NCBI GenBank assembly: GCA_029964075.1
Contig: CM057150.1
Span: 2,953,717-3,017,716 of the forward strand
Length of the DNA stretch: 64,000 nucleotides
DNA from: Patiria pectinifera
Lineage: Eukaryota; Echinodermata; Asteroidea; Valvatida; Asterinidae
Direction of reading: 5' to 3'
The notes beneath the pieces were generated by a model. It ran no database searches. It saw only the letters and a list, made by a program, of their open reading frames with translations, and had not been told where the DNA came from. Shown here one piece after another: positions 20,901-32,900 of the stretch. Every line of letters starts with the position of its first letter. The first letter of the stretch is position 1. Made by a program: the position numbers and the translations under genes.

Positions 20901-23900
20901 CCCATTCGGATTCGTCAGGCCGTACCTCAAGTCGTAGGCAGGTTCCGGCGTCGTTGTCCTCCGGTATACCGACGATGACAAACTTGCTTTGTGCCTGGAT
21001 GTATGACACTGTTATACCTGAGAGATGGTGCAATTATTATAAAAACGTTACTTTGAAAATGTTTTAGTCTACATCTATTGACATTCTAACGGTACAGTGT
21101 ACTAACGTCATTATATTATTCTCAGTAATGATTTCTAAATGAGACCCAATGAAATTCTACGTCTAAGTCTATGCGAAGGTTTCCCTAAGGTACCATTTTC
21201 TGTAGTAATAATGACTTCTTACATTATTAGCTTAAAAGTGTTGTGTCTGAAATTTGGATAAAAGAGCATACTCGCACACAAACAGGTCAAGCACTGAGAT
21301 CTACATTATACACTTACCCATTCCATACGGAGATCCGGCTGCAACGTCACAAAATGGAAAAAAAAATTACGTAAGCTCGAAGGTCAGTAGCAGATTGCAT
21401 TAGATTATAGCTGATGGCAAGAAGTTTGTTACATTCGAAAACAATAATGTTTTGGGGACGGGAGGGGGGAGGCGTGTCCTCACCCAAACTGACCATAGGG
21501 TCCCGGCACTGTTCAAACATTGTGTGCGTATACACATGTATTAATGGAGGTAGGTAGGTTTGGTTGGTTGGTTGGTTGGTTGGTTGGTTGGTTGGTTGGT
21601 TGGTTGGTTGGTTGGTGGGTGGGTGGTTGGGTGGGTGGGTGGGTGGGTGGGTGGGTGGGTGGTGGGGTGGGGGGGTGGGTGGGTGGTTGGGTGGTGGGGT
21701 GGGTGGTGGGTGGGGGGTGGGGGGTGGTGGGTGGGGTGGGTGGGTGGGTGGTGGGTGGGTGGGTGGTGGTGGGTGGGTGGGTGGGTGGGTGGGGGGGTGG
21801 GTGGGGGGTGGGTGGGTGGGTGGCTGGTGGGTTGGTGGGTTGGTGGGTTGGTGGGCTGGTGGGCTGGTGGGCTGGTGGGCTGGTGGGCTGGTGGGTGGGC
21901 TGGTGGGCTGGTGGGCTGGTGGGTTGGTGGGTTGGTGGGTTGGTGGGTTGGTGGGTGGGTGGGTGGGTGGTGGTGGGTGGGTGGGTGGGTGGGTGGGTGG
22001 GTGGGTGGGTGGGTGGGTGGGTGGGTTGGTGGGTTGTTGGGTGGGTGGGTGGGTGGGTGGGTGGGTGGGTGGGTTGGTGGGTTGGTGGGTTGGTGGGTGG
22101 GTGGGTTGGTGGGTTGGTGGGTTGGTGGGTTGGTGGGTTGGTGGGTTGGTGGGTTGGTGGGTTGGTGGGTTGGTGGGTTGGTGGGTTGGTGGGTTGGTGG
22201 GTTGGTGGGTTGGTGGGTTGGGTTGGTGGGTTGGTGGGTTGGTGGGTTGGTGGGTTGGTGGGTTGGTGGGTTGGTGGGTTGGTGGGTTGGTGGGTTGGTG
22301 GGTTGGTGATTTGCTGCCTTGTGGAGACTCACACACAATAGTGAACAAAACATTGTAAAGGTCTCCACAGGGCAATTTCTATAGATGAATAGGTCTCCAC
22401 AAGGTTTTCACGAAATAGATATATGGGTTTTACTCAAAAACTAGGAATTTCCAAGGTGTGTTTATTTGTCGCAGATGGAAGAGTTTTAGAAAAGGGATAT
22501 TAATTCCAAATTTCAGCCCAGGAAACTTATTCTGGTTAAAATAAGAGCATTTTGAAAATTCACTTTCAAAATTGAACACTTTACTACACGGGAACAAAGA
22601 AATGTCTCCACAAGGATACAAATTTTGGAATGGGTGGGTTGGTGGGTTGGTGGGTTGGTGGGTTGGTGGGTTGGTGGGTTGGTGGGTTGGTGGGTTGGTG
22701 GGTTGGTGGGTTGGTGGGTGGGGGGGGGGGTGGGTGGGTGGGATGGTGGGGTGGTGGGTGGGGGGGGTGGTGGGTGGGTGGGGTGGTGGGTGGGTGGAGT
22801 GGGTGGGTGGGTGGGTGGGTGGGGTGGGTGGGTGGTGGGTGGGTGGGTGGGTGGGTGGGTGGGTGGGTGGGTGGGTGGGTGGGTGGGTGGGTGGGTGGGT
22901 GGGTGGGTGGGTGGGTGGGTGGGTGGTGGGTGGGTGGGTGGGTGGGTGGGTGGGTGGGTGGGTGGGTGGGTGGGTGGGTGGGGTGGGTGGGTGGGTGGGT
23001 GGGTGGGTGGGTGGGTGGTGGGTGGGTGGGGTGGGTGGGTGGGTGGGTGGGTGGGTGGGTGGGTGGGTGGGTGGGTGGGTGGGTGGGTGGGTGGGTGGGT
23101 GGGTGGGTGGGTGGGTGGGGTGGGTGGGTGGGTGGGTGGGTGGGTGGGTGGTGGGTGGGTGGGTGGGTGGGTGGGTGGGTGGTGGTGGGTGGGTGGGTGG
23201 GTGGGTGGGTGGGTGGGTGGGTGGGTGGGTTGGGTGGGTGGGTGGGTGGGTGGGTGGGTGGGTGGGTGGGTGGGGTGGGTGGTTGGGTGGGTGGGTGTTG
23301 GTGGGGGGGTGGTGGGGGGGGGGGGGTGGGGGGTGGGTGGGTGGGTGGGTGGGTGGTTGGGTGGTTGGTTGGTTGGTTGGTTGGTTGGTTGGTTGGTTGG
23401 TTGGTTGGTTGGTTGGTTGGTTGGTTGGTTGGTTGGTTGGTTGGTTGGTTGGTTGGTTGGTTGGTTGGTTGGTTGGTTGGTTGGTTGGTTGGTTGGTTGG
23501 TTGGTTGGTTGGTTGGTTGGTTGGTTGGTTGGTTGGTTGGTTGGTTGGTTGGTTGGTTGTTGCTGTTGTTGCTGTTGTTGTTGTTTGCATTTATTTATTT
23601 GAAGTCTCTATGGGTATATATTAAATAATACCAGGACATCAAGAATATGTTTCAATGTCTCAAAAATTCTGTGAACACTGTAATTTAAAAACACATCAGG
23701 ATGCCAGGTCTTCTTTGATAACATTAAAAGCTACCAGTGACTTTTCCCATTGTGGACTTGTGGCTACTCACGGTTTGTGCGCACGGTTAGAGTCGCATAG
23801 GGACTGGAGCCATGTCTGTTGGTTGCATACACTGCTACTTGGTAGAGTGTGTCCAGTTGCAGGTCACGGTACGATTCCCAATCAGAATGAGGCCCGTTTG

Positions 23901-26900
23901 AGATCCAGGCAAGTGGGTCGAACACATCAGGAATCTTGCGAATGTTGGAAAAAAAATTCTCTAACTCCTCGCCTCCGTCGTATCCCGACTCCCATTCGAC
24001 CCAGATGCGTGAGTGTGTTACGTACCACGCCTGAAGTCCCTTTGGAGGCTCTGGATTTCCTAGATTTACACATAAAAAAGAATACAAAATTATTCTTACC
24101 TTCGGTTAAACCATACGAACATTTGCTTGTCATGCAATTTCGTCTTTTCTTAATACTATCACCTCAGAAAATTAAAGGGGCCATTTGATAAAACTGTTTA
24201 ATGCAATCCATGTGTCCAAATTTCGTTTTGCCATGTTAAGGACATTTTAGTGCCATTTTGGTTTTTATGACAATGCAAATGCAAATGTCAATATTCATGA
24301 AATAATGTGTGATGTCATTTCCGGCAGAAACCTTTGACGTCGTACTGTCTGTCTGTACACGGCTGCAGTATGAGACAATGAGCAAGCATTTCTCACAAAT
24401 ATTTTCAATGAGGAATTTTTGGGTTTCACATTTTGAACAGAAAAACACCTTAAAACTGAACAGTGTTTTCTTAGAATGACATTACAGCACCCGCATGGTT
24501 TTTGACGTTGAAAGAATGAAAAAAAAAAGATTTTTAATAAATAAATCAAAGGATGTCAAATAATTTCTATAAGAGGGGTAGAACATTCCTACGCCAGTAG
24601 TTATGATTACGCCCTCTTGCGTTCGTGACCTTCGACCTGTTTGTCTTCGTTCTATCGTTTATCGCTCAATGTGCGCCTCCCCTTTGTTCATTAAAGTCTC
24701 CCACTATACCCGATACGTCGATTACAGTTGCATTTATTGTGTGTGTGTTGGATTGAACTCTTGTCCCTACTGGCGCTAAGTAAACTTCATCTCGTGGACC
24801 CTCGAAAGAAAATAGTTAGAAACCTAATCTGATGAAATTTCAGTTCAGTGGATATCATACTTTTCAAGAAAACAACGAGTAACCATGAGCAACTTTTTGA
24901 CCACGAAACGCAAATTTTGTCCTCGCGCGCTATATTTCCCGAAATCAGTCAAATTAATCGTTTGTACACTACTCCTTTTATTCAAAGAAAGATTTTTGAT
25001 AATAATCCTGTTGGTCACTTTTTGAGTAAATTCAAGCCATCTTATACCTTAAAAAGTACTAGACAAAACTAGCAGTTCAGTGAACGAGTTATTAACAAAT
25101 ACAATGTACAATATTTTAACCGGTTGAACCACGGTTCCTACACAAAAGGACTACGACTTTAACCTTAATTGGTAGGACGCGTGATAACAGGCCTTAATAC
25201 CCGTTCGCGCGTGTTAATCGTGAACGTTCCAGGTGTGCCATTTTGTCATTTTGCGCCATTGATAGTGTTGACAAGGTTTTGGGGTATGTCATTTTGATAT
25301 GGAGCAGTGTCACATTGGCCCTGAACATTATCGGATCCAGTAGGACCTAGAGACCGGGTAACATCTGACACCGGCCTTTTGAGATTGCAAGGGAGAGGGA
25401 TTATAGCAAATTGTCCCGTGGGTAGTTTGGAATCTGAAACGCAAGAACAGGACTGTTTGTTTGGGTGTTTTGGGGTTTTTTTGGCACTAGAGGCACATTT
25501 AGTGAGAAATGAAGAAAAAAAATCCAACGCAAATTTCAAAATGTTATCCAAAACGGCGAATGTTACCGATAAGGATCAGGAATACGTATTTAAATGTGCG
25601 AACTTTATTTTTAAACAAGCTCCCTCCACGTGCAAAATGACCGGTTCGGGGTGCAGTGTGTATGCTAAATCTTCTCTCCAAAATGTCCTCGGAAAACAAG
25701 AATAAGTCTAGCCGAACACGATTCAGATATGTACCTGTTTCTTTCAGCTGTATTTCATGCTCGTCAAATGTACCGATGCTGCTGGCAGCCCTACACCTGT
25801 ACGTGCCATAATCCGTGCTGGTATCCACCGCAGCGAAGACCACTTGACTAATGACACGATATCCAACCACCCCATCTCCGGATATGGTATCTTCCAGGGA
25901 AATCCGGTCAGGTAATGTGTCGTTGGTAATAATGGTGTCGTTTGGACCGTACCAAGTGACATTGGGGAGGGGATTGCCTTGTATGATGCATTCTAAGGTT
26001 GATGTGTAGTTGTCGTTCGCACCAATCCACGTTCTATCCTTATTGCTGATTTCAGGGCCGTCTGTAGCATTCATAAGGTGGAAAAAAGACAAGTATTGTC
26101 CCCGATTGGGTAAACGTACTCTGTTTAGAATCGTTTACAAAACTAATTGGGTTCTTAAAGGAGGACGTTATCGGAGTTCCAAAATGGAAGGATCTCATAC
26201 TCATCCGTATGTGAGTATTAACCACTATACAAGGTGAGTCAAAAGTAACCGAAATTAAGGGTTTTTTTGTTTAAAAAACAATTGAATTCGAAACGTAGAT
26301 GAATTGCATCTAAAAAGAGCATTTTTCACTCATTTAAAAAAAAATTACTGAAATTAATCCATGCTTTCAGGAGTTCTGAACGTTTACTAAAATAACCAAT
26401 TTGTATAGTTGTCCATGGAATGCCATTAGAAGTTAATGAGCTGGTTGAGTATTATAGATTAAACGTTCACGTTTCACTGTACTCAATAGGCATTCATAGG
26501 TTTGTAGAACGGTCAATGATCAGTGGTAAATGCCTAGTTGTGTGATTTTTTTTTTATTATTAAAATGGACATAACTTGAGAATAGAGTGTGCAAATGACG
26601 TCAAATTTTCACAGTAAAAAGCCAATAGGATTTATTTTATCCCTATTTTTGTGGGATGAAATGGAGCTAGTCAAATATTTTTAACAATATTTTTCAAATT
26701 GGGTAACCGCTGGCACCTTGCAAATGGTCTCGTATCCCTTAAAGGACAAGTTGTTATGCTTGTGATTTCAATAAATATAGACAAAACTAAAGATTTATAA
26801 GTCTAGAACAGCGGTGTCAAATAAACTCCTTATAATATAGGTGTGAATTTGGTGAAGAGATGGTTGTATACTCACAGAAGACTACATTAACAGTCCAATC

Positions 26901-29900
26901 AGACAATCGATTCGGGTTCCCATCGTCTGACCATATACTATTCCCAGCACATCGGTACCAGCCAGACTGGTTCCTGAACACGCCCTTAAAAGTCAAGTCG
27001 TTGCTGTCCATAGTGAACGTCGGTTCGGTGAGAGTGGTCGATATTTCCCGATCCAGACTGTACCGCCACTCAATCCATCCCGAAAGACCGCTGTCGAAGG
27101 CACAGGTGAGCGTGACGTCATCTCCCTCCAGAACAGGTCCCGATGGGGTCTTGGTCACAAAAAGCTCCCAAACTGCCCAAGTTAGATAAAAACATTAAAA
27201 TCGCAATTAAGTCTCACAGGAATCGAAAAATCCTTTAATATCATCTTAGTTTTCTATAGGTTTTTCGTCGCATCTTATAAGATAATGTAGACGTTATGTA
27301 TAGAGGAGGGCAATGCCTTTGTTTCGCCTTGATATGCATGAGTCTTTTGTGCATTCCTCGAATACAGATTAACAAAGGATGTCCTCTACCAATAAGGTCT
27401 GTAGAGGTCGTCCTATTGACTATACTTACCATAAGCAACGTAAGAATGCCGACCGCACAGTTTGTCCCGGCAGAGGTAACATCGCATGTTGTCAAAATAT
27501 GGGCCGGCGGCGAAGTAATCGAACTCGCCGTCACTCTGAATGCAGTCCAGATCTGGCCTCAGACTAACATCAAACAAGTTTTCCAGGTCCCGTCCCGCTA
27601 GTCGTAGGCAGGCTCCGTTGTCTTCGTCAGCTCTGGGTATGCCGGTGACGATAATCATCCCTTTTGACTTCGTATATGACACTGTTATACCTGAGGGCGA
27701 TCCAAGGCAGATGAAACATGAGAATTGTAACATGAGAAACCTATGCTTTCAAAATTCTATACCTAACTTACAGAGAGATAATTATGACAAATAGGCATGC
27801 ACACAAAAAGGAACAACCACACGGTGTTGGGCCATGGATTACCGCAAACTTTGCCACACACATCAACTCAAAATATGCACGTTTAAATCCATGTTTGACT
27901 TTTCAACATACCGCCATAGGGCGCTCTAACATTTGATGACGTCACCTGTAAAACATTTTGTACAGTACTGCCTAGGCAAGTTCACATCTTCTGCCAATTT
28001 CAAGTAATAAGGCACTTCCGGTTTTAACCGGAAGGAAGGGTCACGTGATTTTGCACTTCAAACCAAAAATGAAGACCCTGCAATATTGAATTGATTGCCA
28101 TAAAACAAAATCAAATATGTAGCAGTTGATTTTATATTGATTTTCAAAGATTAAATATGGAAATATTTATTTGCTTGTACTATGACACTTGATAACATCA
28201 TTGTGACGTCATCGCCAGAAACCTCCAGAGCTATATTTACTCTGTTATATATAGCCACATCTTGATTATATATCTCACAGTTGATTGTTTTAGCAATTGT
28301 TTAAGATTTAAAGGTCTTTTCTTTATAACATCCGGTCTGACGTATGACGTCATCCATTTTTTTCGCGCACAGGTCTTTTCTGCATTAAGTTCATCATGTA
28401 TGTGAGGTTTGAAGCGATTACCGCAAATTTCGTCACAGGCATCAAGTGAAAATGCGTGTTTGACGTTTTTTAAACTGCCGCTAGAGGGCGCTCCAACACT
28501 TCATGGCATCACCCATTATTTTTTTGGAAGGTCAATCCAGGCAGACACTTAAATCGTTAAAAGCAAGTTCATATCTTTTTCCACTTTTGAATTATTGGGC
28601 ACTTCCGGTTTCGACCGTAAGGAAGGAAGGGTCACGAGATTTTACGCGCACAGGATAAAATGAAGATCATGTATTACCATGTCGATTCCCGCAAATTTCA
28701 GGTTCCAGTCCCTCACGGTTGATTTTATATGGAATTTCGAAGATTAAATTTATTAAACTTTCAAGCGACGTCACGTGACCCATGATGACGTCATGATGAC
28801 GTAATTGCACAAAACCACATCTGCAGTGGATTGGGCATTCATGCATTGACAAATGAAGTTAATGTACGTTTCCATTTTTCCAAACAATTCCGGAGAAGGA
28901 TTTGCTGGGAATCTGCTGAGAAGAACATAAACAGTAAACTCTTACAACTGGTGCCGGGCTCAAGGCCCAACACCTAACTATACTTGTGCGTGTGGACAAA
29001 CGCGGGGCTATTTTGGCAATGTTTTCGTGACACCTGGGATGTAGAGTACAAATTCATATTACTCATTTACTCGTATTTTAAAACTTATATAGGTTAGGGT
29101 TAGGGTTAGGATTGAGGATGGAGGATGGAGGATGGAGGATGGAGGATGGAGGATGGAGGATGGAGGATGGAGAATGGAGGTTGGAGGATGGAAGATAGAG
29201 GATGGAGGATGGAGGATGGAAGCTAGAAGATGGAGGAAGGAGGATGGAGGATGGAGGATGGAGGATGGAAGAAGGAGGGTGGAGGATGGAGAATGGAGGA
29301 TGAAGGATGGAGGATGGAGGATGGAAATGAGGAATGGAGGATTGAAGAGGGGTGAAGGATGGAGGATGGAGGAAGGAGGATGGAGGATGGAGGAAGGAGG
29401 ATGGAGGATGGAGGATGGAGGATGGAGGATGGAGGATGGAGGATGGAGGATGGAGGATGGAGGATGGAGGATGGAGGATGAAGGATAAAGGATGGAGGAA
29501 GGAGGATGGAGGATGGAGGATGGAGGATGGAGGATGGAGGATGGAGGACGGAGGATGGAGGATGGAGGAAGGAGGATGGAGGATTGAGGATGGAGGATGA
29601 AGGATAAAGGATAAAGGATGGAGGAAGGAGGATGGAGGGTGGAGGATGGAGGATGGAGGATGGAGGATGGAGGATGGAGGATGGAGGATGGAGGATGGAG
29701 GATGGAGGATGGAGGATGGAGGATGGAGGATGGAGGATGGAGGATAAAGGATGGAGGAAGGAGGATGGAGGGTGGAGGATGGAGGATGGAGGATGGAGGA
29801 TGGAGGATGGAGGATGGAGGATGGAGGATGGAGGATGGAGGATGGAGGATGGAGGATGAAGGATAAAGGATAAAGGATGGAGGAAGGAGGATGGAGGGTG

Positions 29901-32900
29901 GAGGATGGAGGATGGAGGATGGAGGATGGAGGATGGAGGATGGAGGATGGAGGAAGGAGGATGGAGGGTGCAGGATGGAGAATGGAGGATGGAGGATGGA
30001 GGATGGAGGATGGAGTATGAAGGATGAAGGATGGAGGATGGAGGATGGAGGATGGAGGATCGAGGATGAAGGATGGAGGATGGAGGATGGAGGCTGGAGG
30101 ATGGAGGATGGGGGATGGAGGATGGAGGATGGAGGATGAAGGATGGAGGAAGGAGGATGGAGGATGGAGGATGGAGGATAGAGGATGGAGGATGGAGGAT
30201 GGAAGCTAGAGGATGGAGGATGGAGGATGGAGGATGGAGGATGGAGGATGGAGGATGGAGGATGGAGGATGGAGGATGGAGGATGGAGGATGGAGGATGG
30301 AGGATGGAGGATGGAGGATGGAGGATGGAGGATGGAGGATGGAGGATGGAGGATGGAGGAAGGATGGTGGATGGAGGATGAAGGATGAAGGATGGAGGAT
30401 GGAGGATAGAGGATGGAGGAAGGAGGATGGAGGATAGAGGAAGGGTATTGAGGATGGAGGAAGGAAGATAAAGGATTGAGGGTGGAGGATGAAGGATAAA
30501 GGATGGAGGAAGGAGGATGGAGGGTGGAGGATGGAGGATGGAGGATGGAGGATGGAGGATGGAGGATGGAGGATGGAGGACGGAGGATGGAGAATGAAGG
30601 ATGGAGGATGAAGAATGGAGGAAGGAGGATGGAGGGTGGAGGATGGAGGAAGGAGGATGGAGGGTGGAGGATGGAGGATGGAGGATGGAGGATGAAGGAT
30701 AAAGGATGAAGGATGGAGGATGAAGGATGGAGGGTTGAGTGTTGAGGATGGAGGATGGAGGATGGAGGATGGAGGATGAAGGACGGAGGATGGAGAATGA
30801 AGGATGGAGGATGAAGGATGGAGGATGGAGGCTGGAGGATGGAGGATGGAGGATGGAGGATGGAGGATGGAGGATGGAGGATGGAGGATGGAGGATGGAG
30901 GATGGAGGATGGAGGATGAAGGATGGAGGATGGAGGATGAAGGATGGAGGATGGAGGATGGAGGATGGAGGATGGAGGATGGAGGATGGAGTATGAAGGA
31001 TGAAGGATGGAGGATGGAGGATGGAGGATGGAGGATGGAGGATCGAGGATGAAGGATGGAGGATGGAGGCTGGAGGCTGGAGGATGGAGGATGGGGGATG
31101 GAGGATGGAGGATGGAGGATGAAGGATGGAGGAAGGAGGATGGAGGATGGAAGATGGAGGATAGAGGATGGAGGATGGAGGATGGAAGCTAGAGGATGGA
31201 GGAAGGAGGTTGGAGGATGAAGGACGGAGGATGGAGAATGAAGGATGGAGGATGAAGGATGGAGGATGGAGGATGGAGGATGGAGGATGGAGGATGGAGG
31301 ATGGAGGATGGAGGATGGAGGATGAAGGATGGAGGATGGAGGATGGAGGATGGAGGATGAAGGATGGAGGATGGAGGATGGAGGATGGAGGATGGAGGAT
31401 GGAGGATGGAGGATGGAGGATGGAGGATGAAGGATGGAGGAAGGAGGATGGAGGATGGAGGATGAAGGATGAAGGATGGAGGATGGAGGATGGAGGATTG
31501 AGTATGAAGGATGAAGGATGAAGGATGGAGGATGGAGGATGGAGGATGGAGGATGGAGGATGGAGGATGGAGGATGGAGGATGAAGGATGGAGGATGGAG
31601 GATGGAGGATGGAGGATGGAGGATGGAGGATAGAGGATGGAGGATGGAGGATGGAAGCTAGAGGATGGAGGATGGAGGATGGAGGATGGAGGATGGAGGA
31701 TGGAGGATGGAGGATGGAGGATGGAGGATGGAGGATAGAGGATGGAGGATGGAGGATGGAAGCTAGAGGATGGAGGAAGGAGGATGGAGGATGGAGGATG
31801 GAGGATGGAGGAAGGAGGGTGGAGGATGGAGAATGGAGGATGAAGGATGGAGGATGGAGGATGGAAATGAGGAATGGAGGATTGAAGAGGGGTGAAGGAT
31901 GGAGGATGGAGGAAGGAGGATGGAGGATTGAGGATGGAGGATGGAGGATGGAGGATGGAGGATGGAGGATGGAGGATGGAGGATGGAGGATGGAGGATGG
32001 AGGATGGAGGATGGAGGATGGAGGATGGAGGATGAAGGATGGAGGATGAAGGATGGAGGAAGGAGGATGGAGGATGGAGGATGGAGGATGGAGGATGGAG
32101 GATGGAGGATGGAGGATGGAGGATGGAGGATGGAGGATGGAGGATGGAGGATGGAGGATGGAGGATGGAGGATGGAGGATGGAGGATGGAGGAAGGAGGA
32201 TGGAGGATGGAGGATGGAGGATGGAGGATGGAGGATGGAGGATGGAGGATGGAGGATGGAGGATGGAGGATGGAGGACGGAGGATGGAGAATGAAGGATG
32301 GAGGATGAAGGATGGAGGATGGAGGATGGAGGATGGAGGATGGAGGATGGAGGATGGAGGATGGAGGATGGAGGATGGAGGATGGAGGATGGAGGATGGA
32401 GGATGGAGGATGGAGGATGGAGGATGGAGGATGGAGAATGAAGGATGGAGGATGAAGGATGGAGGATGGAGGATGAAGGAAGGATTGTGGAGGATGGAGG
32501 ATGGAGGATGGAGGATGGAGGACGGAGGATGGAGAATGAAGGATGGAGGATGAAGAATGGAGGAAGGAGGATGGATGATGGAGGATGGAGGATGGAGGAT
32601 AGAGGATGGAGGATGGAGGATGGAAGCTAGAGGATGGAGGAAGGAGGATGGAGGATGGAGGATGGAGGATGGAGGATGGAGGATGGAGGATGGAGGATGG
32701 AGGATGGAGGATGGAGGATGGAGGATGGAGGATAGAGGATGGAGGATGGAGGATGGAGGATGGAGGATGGAGGATGGAGGATGGAGGATGGAGGATGGAG
32801 GATGGAGGATGGAGGATGGAGGATGGAGGATAGAGGATGGAGGATGGAGGATGGAAGCTAGAGGATGGAGGAAGGAGGATGGAGGATGGAGGATGGAGGA

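Noticed and set aside
21347-22375. Long ORFs of PTHQPTN or WVGGLVG repeats, also 22430-23624
   Set aside because: Artefact of GGTT/GGGT tetramers in an intron; several frames are open at once.
23655-24188. Plus-strand ORFs over FN3 exons (also 44602-45039) and over Ig exons (for example 3045-3401)
   Set aside because: Antisense shadows: the minus frame carries the Ig/FN3 motifs and fits splice sites; the plus frames match nothing and are not kept between copies.
24592-24775. LTR-type fragment
   Set aside because: Only short inverted ends; no long direct repeats, primer site or coding parts. Left as an unassigned small insertion.
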